NCBI RefSeq assembly: GCF_002029255.1
Contig: NZ_MZGT01000052.1
Span: forward strand, 1-35,874
Direction: 5' to 3'
Origin: Clostridium chromiireducens
GTDB taxonomy: Bacteria; Bacillota; Clostridia; Clostridiales; Clostridiaceae
DNA: 35,874 nt
Below are positions 8,632 to 18,280 of this stretch, in pieces. The position numbers and the translations under genes were made by a program. Numbering within the stretch: the first letter of the stretch is position 1; each line of letters starts with the position of its first letter. Under the pieces are notes generated by a model. It saw only the letters and a program-made list of their open reading frames with translations, was not told where the DNA came from and ran no database searches.

Positions 8632-8688
8632 ATATAACACCTCCACTTTTCTTTTATTTTATAACAATATTGTGAAGAAATTATGTAG

Positions 8689-8729
8689 AACTTTCATAGT
8701 ATGATTTTTTATTCTCAACTATGAAAGTT
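8689..8729. repeat. Perfect 12-bp inverted repeat
   Basis: AACTTTCATAGT (8689-8700) and ACTATGAAAGTT (8718-8729) are perfect inverse complements with a 17-nt loop. It sits at the junction of the decayed fragment and the SHOCT gene. It lacks a good T-run on the minus strand, so it may be an operator, a weak terminator or the end of a lost element. Confidence 0.6.
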
Positions 8730-8895
8730 TATTGAAAGCAATAAGGTAATCTTCCTGGATGAGCTGGAAGCATTACATCAAATATTTTTTCCATCATATC
8801 TTTAGATACACTTGGTTTTTCAGCACTCTTTATCAAATTCGCTTAGCTCATAAAACCCCATGGTTTTTGTGAAGGAAGAATGACTGAACTTGATA
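8729..8895 (-). pseudogene. Gene remnant behind the sensor kinase
   Basis: In one minus-strand frame the stretch reads as protein-like sequence VILPSQKPWGFMS, a TAA (8843-8845), then KSAEKPSVSKDMMEKIF and MLPAHPGRLPYCFQ before a final TAA. The conserved-looking ends and a single in-frame stop suggest the 3' part of a lost gene. I cannot name the parent family. It abuts the kinase stop codon. Confidence 0.4.
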
Positions 8896-10272
8896 CTATT
8901 TTTTCAATTCTATCTTAAAAGATACTCCAACATTTTCATTGGCCGCCCATATATGCCCGTCATAAGATTCTATAATTCTCTTAGCTATTGCTAGCCCCAA
9001 TCCAAATTTACCTTTTTTACCTTTTTTGAATGGCTTAAATAACTCATTTAACGATGATTCTTCAATAAATTCTCCATCATTATATATTTCAAGTAATATT
9101 GAATCACTACTTGTCTTTACACTAATTCTAACTTTACTTCTACTATATCTAATTGAATTCTCTAAAATATTTTCAACTACGACTTTCCACTGTTCATAGT
9201 CTCCTAATATTATTATATTTTCTAGTTCTAGCTTCCAATTAAGCTCTTCTCTTCTGAACCTAAATCTATCGACGGTTTCCTCAATTAATTCTTTCATATT
9301 AATAAGTTCTTCTATTCTTTTGTGCTGCAATAAATAGTCAAGCTTAGTTAAATAAAGCAGATCTTTTATTCTCTTCTCCAGTCTTTCTGCTTCACTATCA
9401 ATTGTAAGCATTGTACTACTCAGGTCGCCTTTAGGAAATATTCCATCTCCAACAGATTGAGCATAACTTCTTATAACCATCACAGGAGTTTTTAATTCAT
9501 GGGATATATTTTGAAGCATCCATTGCTGAGCTTCATCATTTTTTACAAGCTGCTGCCTCATGGATTCAATGGCCTCAGATAATTCACCTATCTCATCTTT
9601 TCTATCTACACTTATTGGAGTATTCCATTCCTTTTGACCTATCTTCTCCACGTTTTCTTTTAATGACTTTATAGGTTTTGATAAGTAACCTGCAAGTTTT
9701 CTAACTATTATTAAACTAAAAAAGCTTGCAATGATAGTCATTAAAATGATCTTTCTAGCTATCTGCTTATATAGTTTTTCAGCCTGAACATCTCTTGTAT
9801 ATGAAAAGATAAAACCACTCTTTTCATTAGAACTATATTTTGTTATTACATAAAATAGCTCATCATCATTACCGGCATATGTATATCTTTGGCTATCTGT
9901 TTTTTGATTTTTATATTGAATTAATACTTTATTCCATAGATTCTCTGAAGATTGCTTATCAGAAAGAATATGATCTATATTTTCATTGGAGTTACTTGGA
10001 TAAATAATATGATGTAAAGGCCTTTTGTCATTGTCAGTATCAGAATCTATATTCGGAAGCTGAATATAACCATTATTCTCCTTAATATTTATAATTGCAT
10101 TTTTTTGAGCACTTTCAATAACTTCAAAAGCTTTATCATAAAGAAAATTTTTGAAATTTAATAAACTCATAGTTACTAACATACCTATTATTAGAAGCAT
10201 CATAGCTGAGAAAACAATCCATATTTGAAAAGCAATTGATTTATTACTTAGAAATTTCGAAACTCTGCTCAT
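8896..10272 (-). CDS. Two-component sensor histidine kinase
   Basis: A 458-residue membrane kinase. TM1 (about 14-38), an extracytoplasmic sensor of about 130 residues, TM2 (173-191), HAMP (192-245), and a HisKA domain with phospho-acceptor His258 in ISHELKTPVMVIRSY. The catalytic domain has the N-box NILENSIRYS and glycine box GKFGLGLAIAKRI. The family autophosphorylates and passes phosphate to its OmpR-type partner, encoded just upstream with a 4-nt ATGA overlap, so translation is coupled. The pair lies directly downstream of the RND pump genes and may control them; the signal is unknown. HATPase_c order is normal and no residue is missing. Confidence 0.93.
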   Translation of the reverse strand: MSRVSKFLSNKSIAFQIWIVFSAMMLLIIGMLVTMSLLNFKNFLYDKAFEVIESAQKNAIINIKENNGYIQLPNIDSDTDNDKRPLHHIIYPSNSNENIDHILSDKQSSENLWNKVLIQYKNQKTDSQRYTYAGNDDELFYVITKYSSNEKSGFIFSYTRDVQAEKLYKQIARKIILMTIIASFFSLIIVRKLAGYLSKPIKSLKENVEKIGQKEWNTPISVDRKDEIGELSEAIESMRQQLVKNDEAQQWMLQNISHELKTPVMVIRSYAQSVGDGIFPKGDLSSTMLTIDSEAERLEKRIKDLLYLTKLDYLLQHKRIEELINMKELIEETVDRFRFRREELNWKLELENIIILGDYEQWKVVVENILENSIRYSRSKVRISVKTSSDSILLEIYNDGEFIEESSLNELFKPFKKGKKGKFGLGLAIAKRIIESYDGHIWAANENVGVSFKIELKK

Positions 10273-10946
10273 TCCTTAACCATCCTGTATCCATAACCAT
10301 AAACTGTTTCTATTTTAAGGTTTGGCATTCTTTTTCTAAGCCTTCTTATAAGATCATCTACAACTCTGTCACTTCCGAAATACTCATCTCCCCAAATATT
10401 ATGTAATATTTGTTCTCTTGAAAAAGCAATAAGCTGATTTTTAACAAATAACATGAGAATATCAAATTCTTTTGAAGTTAAAGCAATCGTTTCTTCTCCA
10501 CTCTTTACTATACGTTTATTTTCATCTATAGTGTAACCACAAATCTGAGATACTGTCTGAACATCTCTTTCTACTTCTTGGCCATATACCCTTTCAATAA
10601 GTTTTTTTGTACGTATAACCAACTCTCTAGGTAGAAATGGTTTGGCAATGTAATCATCACTTCCAAGCTCCAGGCCAATCACTCTATCTAAATCAGCATC
10701 ACGTGCAGAAATAAAAATAACAGGTGTTTGCTTATTGTTTTCTTTAATTTCTTTTATAAGCTGATATCCATCTATATCTGGCAGCATAATGTCCAATATC
10801 CATAAATGTGGATTAACTTCAATAGCTGCTCTTGCTGTTTCACCATTAAAAAAAGAAGTTACATTAAAGCCATCTTTTTCAAGATAAGATTTTAATATCT
10901 GATTTAAATTTTCTTCATCTTCTACTAAGTAAATATTATAATTCAT
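10269..10946 (-). CDS. OmpR/PhoB-family response regulator
   Basis: 225 residues. The receiver domain (1-120) has acidic pocket E9-D10, phospho-acceptor Asp52 in WILDIMLPDIDG and the conserved Lys in YIAKPF. The C-terminal winged-helix (about 130-225) has LTSKEFDILMLF, the recognition region VVDDLIRRLRKRM and the wing YGYGYRMV. It is the cognate regulator of the kinase whose gene overlaps its stop by 4 nt. The 256 nt upstream contain a relic of the membrane-fusion gene, so the pair probably has its own promoter or is read through from the pump genes. Confidence 0.94.
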   Translation of the reverse strand: MNYNIYLVEDEENLNQILKSYLEKDGFNVTSFFNGETARAAIEVNPHLWILDIMLPDIDGYQLIKEIKENNKQTPVIFISARDADLDRVIGLELGSDDYIAKPFLPRELVIRTKKLIERVYGQEVERDVQTVSQICGYTIDENKRIVKSGEETIALTSKEFDILMLFVKNQLIAFSREQILHNIWGDEYFGSDRVVDDLIRRLRKRMPNLKIETVYGYGYRMVKE

Positions 10947-11049
10947 CTCAACACCACCTTTATAGGCTAAATTAAGTTCCTACATATTCTATAATTAATT
11001 CCATAGTTCATACTCTAAAGTCTGTTTTTAATTTCTAATAAAATATTAT

Positions 11050-11170
11050 AAAGCAGAATATCAAATCAATGGTTCTTTATGTATAACGTTGTTCTTCTAT
11101 TATAACATTACCACTTAATTCTATCCTGTTAGTTATTTAATATTATTATTAGATATTCTGACGTCCTATA
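11050..11170 (-). pseudogene. Relic of a second membrane-fusion-protein C-terminus
   Basis: Read on the minus strand this stretch gives ITNRIELSGNVIIEEQRYT then a stop. It aligns residue by residue with ITSGVELGDKVIIEGQSFL near the end of the intact fusion protein encoded at 11203-12444; the nucleotides also align. Several stops precede and follow. It is therefore the decayed 3' end of a duplicated fusion-protein gene, left between the intact copy and the response regulator. Confidence 0.75.
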
Positions 11171-11202
11171 TTAACTTTTTTATTGTATTATTACTCTAAA
11201 TT

Positions 11203-12444
11203 TTAGGAATTACTTATATTGACTTGGTCGCCATCATTTAAAAAACTCTGTCCTTCTATAATAACTTTATCCCCCAGTTCTACCCCGCTAGTTATTTCGG
11301 TATACTTTCCATCAGAAATTCCAACACTTACTGATATTTTTTTCACTTTATCCTCAACTACTTCATATACATATTGAACTCCATTGTTCACAACTATTGC
11401 ATTACTCGGAAGTGCAGCTATATTATCTTTTTTATCTTTTGTAAGCAATATTTTCACTACCATTCCTGATTTTAAAGAAGAGTCATCCTTCGCAAGCTTC
11501 ATTTTTACATTATATAATTGAGTTTTAGAATCAGCTGTTGGACTTATATTATCTATAACTCCTTCAAAATTCTTACCTTCAAAAGAATTAACTTTTACTT
11601 CCACTTTCTCTCCTACTGCTATACCAGATAAATCCTTATCCCTTATATTTATTTCACCAATAAAACTGCTGTTATCTGCTATAGTAATTACACTTTTTGA
11701 ACTTGATACTATTTCTCCTGCATCAGCATCTCTTTCAGAAACAACTCCATCAATAGGTGATTTAACTACAGCATTGTCTAATTGAGCCTGTACCAAATCT
11801 ACTGCACCCTGTGCCTGTTCCACCTGAGACTCAGCTACAGCTGCCGTCTGACTTCCAATTTTATTATTTAAAAGATTTAAGTTATCATTAGCAGAGTTAA
11901 GCTGCGTCTCAGCTGAATTAAGTTTAGATTGTGCATTATCTAAATCCTGCTTTGTAGAAGCTTCTGCCTCATATAGTATTTTTACCTTATCAAATGCACT
12001 TTTAGCATCATTATATGTATTTTGTGCTAAGCTTTGATTTGTCTTAGCCTGAATTAATTGCTGCTTAAACTCCGAATCACTTATGAGTGTTAAATTAGCT
12101 TGTGCTGAACTTAAGGCACCCTGTGCCTGCTTATATTGTGCCTGTAATTCAGCTGAATCTAATGTAAATAATACATCACCTTTTTTAACTTGTTGTCCTA
12201 CTTCAACATTCATAGTTGCAATTCTACCAGATATTTTTGGAGCAACTATTACCTCACTATTTGCTTTTAATGTACTTCCATACTCTGTGTAATTTTCAAT
12301 AGAAGCTGTACTAACAGCAACCGTTTTAACATTCTTAATATCATTTGTATTACTAGCACTTTTACCACATCCTGCAAGAACCATTGACGATGTTAAGATA
12401 ATACTTGCTAATATTGTATATTTTCTAAGTTTAATACTTTTCAT
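11203..12444 (-). CDS. RND efflux membrane-fusion lipoprotein (HlyD/AcrA family)
   Basis: 413 residues. A lipoprotein signal with lipobox VLAGC (Cys26) anchors it to the outer face of the membrane. The lipoyl half-motifs flank a long helical hairpin (about 100-215, rich in Gln/Ala/Asn). The second half has SPIDGVVSERDADAGEIV, beta-barrel and membrane-proximal domains ending in GDKVIIEGQ. Such proteins couple an RND pump to export. The pump gene is immediately upstream (65-nt gap) in the same direction. SD AAAGGAGAC precedes the ATG. Gram-positive members work without an outer-membrane channel. A partial duplicate of its 3' end lies just downstream. Confidence 0.93.
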   Translation of the reverse strand: MKSIKLRKYTILASIILTSSMVLAGCGKSASNTNDIKNVKTVAVSTASIENYTEYGSTLKANSEVIVAPKISGRIATMNVEVGQQVKKGDVLFTLDSAELQAQYKQAQGALSSAQANLTLISDSEFKQQLIQAKTNQSLAQNTYNDAKSAFDKVKILYEAEASTKQDLDNAQSKLNSAETQLNSANDNLNLLNNKIGSQTAAVAESQVEQAQGAVDLVQAQLDNAVVKSPIDGVVSERDADAGEIVSSSKSVITIADNSSFIGEINIRDKDLSGIAVGEKVEVKVNSFEGKNFEGVIDNISPTADSKTQLYNVKMKLAKDDSSLKSGMVVKILLTKDKKDNIAALPSNAIVVNNGVQYVYEVVEDKVKKISVSVGISDGKYTEITSGVELGDKVIIEGQSFLNDGDQVNISNS

Positions 12445-12509
12445 AATTTGTCTCCTTTCACTTTAAATATCACACGCTGCAGGTATTTTATCCTAGCTGA
12501 GTTATACCT

Positions 12510-15500
12510 CTATAATTCATTTGCTGCACCCTTTTTACTATTTCTTCTCTCTAAAATTTTCTTTTTCATATCATCAATCAATGTATACACAACTGGAATA
12601 AGCACTGGAGATAATATTGTAGAGGTAATCATGCCCCCAATAAGTGCTATAGACATTCCTGATCTATATTCACTTCCTTGCCCCATAGCCAATGCCGTTG
12701 GAATCATACCAACAATCATAGTTATTGTAGTCATCATGATTGGTCTAAGTCTTGTACTTCCAGATTCTATAAGAGCTTCTCTTAAAGACATTCCTTTCTT
12801 CATTAATGTATTAGTATAATCGATAAGCAGAGTTCCATTTTTAGATGCAAGTCCATCAAGCATTATCAGCCCAATCATTGTTACGATATTTAAAGTATTT
12901 CTAGTAATGACCAAAGCTATTAATGCTCCTATTATTCCACATGGAAGTGATAACATCCTTAAAAAAGGTGTAAGCCAAGATTCATATAGAACAACCAATA
13001 TCATATATATAAGCACTATAGACACAGCCAAAGCTTCAATTAGAGATTTAAAGGAAGTAGCCATATTTTGCTGGTCCCCTCCATAAGTCACTTCATAACC
13101 TGTAGGCATATCCTCATTTTCAATAGCTTTTTTAATATCTGTATTTACACTTCCTACTGTTCTGCCTTGTACATTTGCATATATAGTCACCATTTCATCT
13201 CTATTCATTCTTAATTGCTCCTGTGGGCTATCACCTAAAGACACATTTGCAACTTGATCTAATGGTACTTGTATTCCAGATGAATTAGCTATCATTATTG
13301 AAGACATCTGATCTTTAGTTTTAACTTGTCCATCTTCAAATTTAACAACCATATCATATTCATCGCCATCTTTTCTATATACGCCAGCATCTGTGCCTTG
13401 ATTAGATGCTGCCTTAAGAGCACTTGCAATATCTGATGGCTTAATTCCAAATTGTGTAGCTGCTGTTCTATCAACTTCAACATCAATCTCATTCTCGTTA
13501 GCTTTCATTCTATTACTAACATCTGTTGTTCCAGGAATAGCTTTTACCATGCTCTCTGTTTTCTCACTTAGATCTCTTAAAACTTCTACATTAGGCCCAA
13601 TTATATTTATAGCAATAGGCTTTGCTCCATCTCCATTACCTTGTGAAAGTCCATTGCTTTCATTTACAGAAATGAAAGCTCCAGTTAAACTCTTGCTCCA
13701 TTCCCGAAGTTCCTGAGCAACTTCACTTTGGCTTTTCTTTCGTTTACTCTTTTCTATTAAATTAATATTAATCGTTGCTGAAGATTCATTATCACTGCCA
13801 ATTACAGTAAAATATTCACTTATTTCAGGTACATTTTTTAAATGTTCTTCTAATTCTTTTACTTTTTCATCTGTATTCGTTATATCCGAACCAGGACTTA
13901 AATCAACATTAATTATAAATTTGCCTTGATCTGTTATTGGCAGAAATTCTGTCTTAATGGCTTTAAAAGGAATAAGTAATATACTAAGTATGAACATTGC
14001 CATGACAATACTTACAATTTTCCATCTATGATCTAGTGACCAAAGCAAAAACCTTTTATATTCTTCATTTGCTTTATCAAATAACTTTGTTATAAATCCT
14101 TTTTTAGCTTCAACTTTATAATCATCATCTTTTTCTTCCTTAAGTAATCTCGAAGCTAACATTGGAGTTAGAGTGAAAGAGACAATAAGTGAAAACATTG
14201 TTGCAAATATTACTGTAAGTCCAAACTGTCTGAAAAATTGTCCAATCATTCCAGACATAAAAGCAACTGGCCCAAAGACTACTATGTCACATAATGTTAT
14301 TGATATAGCTGCCATTCCTATTTCATCACGTCCATCTATAGCTGCTCTTATAAGTCCCTTCCCCTGGCTCAGATGCCTTTGAATATTTTCAAGTACAACT
14401 ATAGAGTCATCTACCAATATTCCTATTGATAAAGATAAAGCTAAAAGTGATAAAATATTAAGTGTAAAATTACAAACATACATCATAAAAAATGTAGCAA
14501 CAAGCGATGTAGGTATTGCGACAAGAACTATTAATGAAGATTTTATACGCTTTAGAAATAGAAACATTATAATACTTGTTGTGATTATACCTTCAATAAG
14601 ACTTATTTTAACTTCTGATAAAGATTCATTAATAAATGTAGAAGAATCGTCTGCTATACTAACATTAATTCCACTTGGCAAAGTCTTTTCTATACTTTTC
14701 AGCTTTTCTTTAACAGCCTTTGTTGTTTCAACTATATTTGCATCACTTTGTTTTTTAACGAATATACCTATGGAGCTTCCTCCATTTAACCTTACCAATT
14801 CACTTCCATCTGGATAATCCAGCTTTATATCTGCAATATCCTTAAGTCTTATAGTTCCCCCATTTATCATAGGTATTTGAATATTTTCTATATCTTCTAT
14901 ATTTTGAAACTCACCAAGAACCCTCATAGTCTCTTTAGAATTTTCCTGCTTAAGCTGACCTGCTGGAATATTTACATTTTCACTTTTCAGCTTGCTTACG
15001 ATAGTATTGATGCTTATGCCATATTGCTCCATAGAAGTTTTATCAACATCAATCATTAATTCCTTTTGAACGGCTCCTTCTAAAGTCACCTCACCAACTC
15101 CACTGATCTTTTCTAAAGATTTTTGAATATCATCTGCTGCGTTATAAAGTTCGCCATAAGGCAATGAACTTGAAACTGAAATCATCATAACCGGAGCTGA
15201 ATTTTTATCTGCCTTTCTTATAACAGGTTTTGAAGCGCCTTCTGGAAGTTTATTTGAAACATCCCCTAATGCCTGTTGAACATCCATAAATGCCGAGTTC
15301 ATATCCGTATCCATGGTAAATTTAATTATGGTATAACCATAACCTTCCACTGATCCAGACTTTAAGGTATCAATACCGCTTATGCCAGATACCGCATCTT
15401 CTATTGGTTTTGTAACATTTTCTTCTATTTCTTTGGTACCTGCTCCACTATATGTAGTTGTTATTGTTATAACAGGAGCATCAATTGCTGGAAATAAATC

Positions 15501-15602
15501 TGCTCCTAAATTTGCATATCCGAATATTCCTAGCCCCATAATCAAAGCAACCACTATAATTATGCTTAAAGGCTTTTTTACTGCTAATTCAGTAATTTTC
15601 AT
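12510..15602 (-). CDS. RND efflux transporter (AcrB/HAE1-like)
   Basis: A 1030-residue inner-membrane pump of normal family length: TM1 at the N-terminus (KPLSIIIVVALIMGLGIFGY), a large extracytoplasmic loop, TM2-6, a second loop and TM7-12. TM4 contains the proton-relay pair D398-D399 in GILVDDSIVV. It exports hydrophobic compounds or drugs by proton antiport with the fusion protein encoded next. I chose the ATG at 15602 since AGGAGGAG lies 5 nt upstream and the protein starts MKITELAVKKP as in relatives; the frame stays open 20 codons further but without an SD. Substrate unknown. The two-component genes behind the fusion protein are the likely regulators. Confidence 0.94.
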   Translation of the reverse strand: MKITELAVKKPLSIIIVVALIMGLGIFGYANLGADLFPAIDAPVITITTTYSGAGTKEIEENVTKPIEDAVSGISGIDTLKSGSVEGYGYTIIKFTMDTDMNSAFMDVQQALGDVSNKLPEGASKPVIRKADKNSAPVMMISVSSSLPYGELYNAADDIQKSLEKISGVGEVTLEGAVQKELMIDVDKTSMEQYGISINTIVSKLKSENVNIPAGQLKQENSKETMRVLGEFQNIEDIENIQIPMINGGTIRLKDIADIKLDYPDGSELVRLNGGSSIGIFVKKQSDANIVETTKAVKEKLKSIEKTLPSGINVSIADDSSTFINESLSEVKISLIEGIITTSIIMFLFLKRIKSSLIVLVAIPTSLVATFFMMYVCNFTLNILSLLALSLSIGILVDDSIVVLENIQRHLSQGKGLIRAAIDGRDEIGMAAISITLCDIVVFGPVAFMSGMIGQFFRQFGLTVIFATMFSLIVSFTLTPMLASRLLKEEKDDDYKVEAKKGFITKLFDKANEEYKRFLLWSLDHRWKIVSIVMAMFILSILLIPFKAIKTEFLPITDQGKFIINVDLSPGSDITNTDEKVKELEEHLKNVPEISEYFTVIGSDNESSATININLIEKSKRKKSQSEVAQELREWSKSLTGAFISVNESNGLSQGNGDGAKPIAINIIGPNVEVLRDLSEKTESMVKAIPGTTDVSNRMKANENEIDVEVDRTAATQFGIKPSDIASALKAASNQGTDAGVYRKDGDEYDMVVKFEDGQVKTKDQMSSIMIANSSGIQVPLDQVANVSLGDSPQEQLRMNRDEMVTIYANVQGRTVGSVNTDIKKAIENEDMPTGYEVTYGGDQQNMATSFKSLIEALAVSIVLIYMILVVLYESWLTPFLRMLSLPCGIIGALIALVITRNTLNIVTMIGLIMLDGLASKNGTLLIDYTNTLMKKGMSLREALIESGSTRLRPIMMTTITMIVGMIPTALAMGQGSEYRSGMSIALIGGMITSTILSPVLIPVVYTLIDDMKKKILERRNSKKGAANEL

Positions 15603-15745
15603 TTCCTCTCCTCCTAATCGAATAAAATAATTAGATATATTAATTTCACTAAGAAAATTCATTTCTTTAAGCTTGTTTTCATTTTAATCAATCTTTATGT
15701 AAGAATTATCTTATAATTATGTGAAATTGTGTGATAAAAAAATAA

Positions 15746-15767
15746 GCACCTACTATTTAGTAAGTGC
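15746..15767 (-). terminator. Terminator of the 59-aa gene
   Basis: GCACTTACTA pairs with TAGTAGGTGC (two G-U), followed by TTATTTTTTT on the minus strand. It overlaps the stop codon of the 15753-15932 ORF. Confidence 0.6.
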
Positions 15768-15932
15768 CCCTAATATCCATCGTATCTTATTTTTAAATTT
15801 CTCGTGTATTTTTATATATAATCTAAATCCTGCATATGCTGATGTTTCTCTTGCTATTTCTTTATATTCATTAGGTAACAAATCATAACCATATAATTTA
15901 AAGAACATATCATCAATCTTTTTATCATCCAC
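15753..15932 (-). CDS. Small 59-aa hypothetical protein (GTG start)
   Basis: A GTG-start frame of 59 codons: MDDKKIDDMFFKLYGYDLLP, then a helical, basic second half ending RWILGALTK. AAGGTGAT lies 4-5 nt before the GTG, and a T-tailed hairpin overlaps the stop, which together support a real gene. No family recognised and no membrane segment. It stands alone between the RND operon and the serine recombinase and could be a leftover of the mobile element that brought the recombinase, but nothing proves this. Confidence 0.55.
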   Translation of the reverse strand: MDDKKIDDMFFKLYGYDLLPNEYKEIARETSAYAGFRLYIKIHEKFKNKIRWILGALTK

Positions 15933-16400
15933 ATTATCACCTTCATATATAATTATAATAAATCAATTTTCTTTATATATAATTATATATAATGGCCAAT
16001 CTATTATGAATGATATTTTCATTTTCTACCATATTTAGTTTTGTTTAAACATAAAAACAGAACTAAGCATCAGTAGCTATTATGCTATTACTTCCCACAA
16101 TACACTTTTAATAAACAGAAATATTTTAAATTTGATAAATGGTTTTTTAGCTTTTATTGTATGAATAATTAGAAGTTTAAATATTTTTCTATATCGCCCA
16201 GTATTTTTATGTTGCTCAAAATATTCAACTTTTAATTATGTTGAGGTGTTTTCAATTTTTGAGCACAAAAATTAACTATTACCAAAAGTAATAGTTGACC
16301 TACCTAATCTAAAATATCAGTATTAATGCAAGAACAATTAGAATTTTTGAAACATAACATGAATATAAATGTTTTGAACTAAATAATGAGGTTACAGCAA
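15933..16400. other. A+T-rich intergenic region upstream of the recombinase
   Basis: 468 nt between the divergent 59-aa gene and the serine recombinase. No ORF of note. Both genes' promoters must lie here, and an attachment site would be expected close to the recombinase, but I could not pick out a convincing att core from one side. Confidence 0.35.
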
Positions 16401-18035
16401 ATGAAAATAGCTATTTACAGTCGTAAATCAATATTTACTGGTAAAGGTGATTCTATAGAAAATCAAATTTCAATGTGCCAGGAATATATATATTCTAAAC
16501 TCGGAAAAGATGTTGGAATTTCAATATACGAAGATGAAGGTTTTACTGGTAAAAATACTAATAGACCAGAATTCCAGAGGCTTATGAAAGATATTAAAAA
16601 TAAAAAAATAGATAGAATAGTCTGCTACAAACTTGATAGAATTGGCAGAAGTGTAGCCCAGCTTTCCAATATGTTTGAAATGCTAGATAAATATAATTGC
16701 TCATTTACAAGTATCACAGAGCAGCAATTTGATACCACAACCCCTATGGGCAGAGCTATGATAAACATTGCTAGTACATTTGCGCAGCTTGAACGTGAAC
16801 AGTTAGCAGAACGTGTTAGGGATAATATGCTTCAGTTATCTAAATCTGGCAGATGGCTTGGAGGTCAGTCCCCTCTTGGATTTACTCCAGAGAAAATGAT
16901 CTATATAGATGAAGAAATGAAAGAAAGAACTTTAATGAAACTTACACCCGATGAAGAAGAATTAAATATTATAAGATTTATCTTTAAAGCTTATTTAGAA
17001 GAACGTTCAATAAATGAAGTTACAAGACAATTAAATGTTAAATGTGTTAAAGGCAAAAATGGTGGGAACTTTGATACTACACAAGTTAGAAGAATTCTTA
17101 GAAATCCACTTTACGTTAAATCTGATAAAAGTACACATAAATATTTGAACGATATTGGAACAAATGTATACGGAGATTATAATGGAAATGGATATTTGAC
17201 TTACAATAAAAAAAGACAAACTACCATTGGAAGAAATATTGAAGAATGGATTGTTGCTATTAGCAATCATAAAGGAATAATAAACTCTGAAGAATGGCTA
17301 AAAGTACAATGTTCATTAGATAAAAATAAAGCTAAACAATCTATAAGACTTGGAACTGGCAATAGTAATAATGCATGTCTATCTGGAATCTTAAAATGTG
17401 CTAAATGTGGATGTAATATGATAGTAAAACATGGACACCCTTCTAAAGTTAATGGTTATAAAAAATTCGATTATTATGTATGCAGCAATAAGCAAAATAA
17501 ATATGTAGATAGATGTGATAATCCAAATATAAGAGTAGATAAATTAGATCCAATAGTTATTGCTGAAATTAAAGCTTATAACAAGGACCTATTAATTGAC
17601 GAGCTTACAAAATCTTTAATAAGTAGTGATACAACACTTGAAAATGGACTAATTAAGGAACTTAATACACAAATTAAAGCAAAAAGATTAGCATCTTCTA
17701 ATTTAGTAAAACAACTTTCACTAGCTCCAAATAATGATGTTGTAGGTATTATCATGAATGAAATATCTTCTCTTAATGATGAAATTAAAGAATTAGAATT
17801 TAATTTAAATAATATAGAATCCGATAAAAATGATATTATAAATCAAACTGTAAATTTAGAACTTATAATAAACTCTCTTAAACATTTTAACGAAAATATG
17901 GATATAGTAGATGATATATCGAAAAAAAGGCTCTTAATACAATCTGTTGCGCGTAAAATTTTATGGGATGGAGATAACTATAAAACTACAATAACAATAT
18001 TAGATATTGATGATTCTAAAAAATATTTTAAGTAA
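16401..18035 (+). CDS. Large serine recombinase / site-specific integrase
   Basis: 544 residues. The resolvase domain (1-150) has catalytic Ser10 in IYSRKS, then GFTGKNTNRPEFQRLM, KLDRIGRSV and TFAQLERE. The recombinase domain follows (about 155-270), then the zinc ribbon CAKCGCNM with a second Cys pair (CSNK, DRCDN), a coiled-coil stretch (about 420-480) and a C-terminal tail. Such enzymes integrate and excise phages or transposons at att sites without host factors. I chose the second ATG since GAGGT lies 8 nt before it; the first ATG, five codons up, has no SD. No other phage or conjugation genes are adjacent, so the element is either tiny or reduced to this gene. Confidence 0.93.
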   Translation: MKIAIYSRKSIFTGKGDSIENQISMCQEYIYSKLGKDVGISIYEDEGFTGKNTNRPEFQRLMKDIKNKKIDRIVCYKLDRIGRSVAQLSNMFEMLDKYNCSFTSITEQQFDTTTPMGRAMINIASTFAQLEREQLAERVRDNMLQLSKSGRWLGGQSPLGFTPEKMIYIDEEMKERTLMKLTPDEEELNIIRFIFKAYLEERSINEVTRQLNVKCVKGKNGGNFDTTQVRRILRNPLYVKSDKSTHKYLNDIGTNVYGDYNGNGYLTYNKKRQTTIGRNIEEWIVAISNHKGIINSEEWLKVQCSLDKNKAKQSIRLGTGNSNNACLSGILKCAKCGCNMIVKHGHPSKVNGYKKFDYYVCSNKQNKYVDRCDNPNIRVDKLDPIVIAEIKAYNKDLLIDELTKSLISSDTTLENGLIKELNTQIKAKRLASSNLVKQLSLAPNNDVVGIIMNEISSLNDEIKELEFNLNNIESDKNDIINQTVNLELIINSLKHFNENMDIVDDISKKRLLIQSVARKILWDGDNYKTTITILDIDDSKKYFK

Positions 18036-18246
18036 TCTTATCTACTTAAATCTATAATTTTATTAATTGCATTATAATATAGATAAGTTAACGATATTTC
18101 TCCCTCAAAAAAGTAGCCTTAAGCAAGTTATATCAATACCCATGTTATTTTTCACATTTAATTATTATGCGGTTCACTTTTATATATTCTAAATTTCTTA
18201 CTTACAAAAATATATAAACCTTCTCTAAATATCTAAGAACTAAAAC
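18036..18246. other. Intergenic stretch behind the recombinase
   Basis: A+T-rich, without an ORF or a strong hairpin. The recombinase and the DUF5667-like gene converge here. An att site may be present but cannot be recognised without its partner. Confidence 0.3.
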
Positions 18247-18280
18247 AACCCATGAAAATCTAAATGGATTTTCGTGGGTT
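18247..18280 (-). terminator. Terminator of the DUF5667-like gene
   Basis: Arms 18247-18260 and 18267-18280 pair over 14 bp with one G-U (AACCCACGAAAATC against GATTTTCATGGGTT on the minus strand), followed by GTTTTAG. It forms the end of the repeated 3'-UTR copy A. Confidence 0.75.

Noticed and set aside
12448..12819. 123-codon plus-strand frame opposite the RND gene
   Set aside because: Antisense shadow of membrane-segment codons in the RND pump; no SD and no family pattern.
15603..15662. 20-codon N-terminal extension of the RND pump
   Set aside because: No SD at the upstream ATG, while AGGAGGAG precedes the ATG at 15602 and the protein then starts as in relatives.
16386..16400. First ATG of the serine recombinase
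   Set aside because: It has no SD, and its own following bases supply the GAGGT SD for the second ATG.
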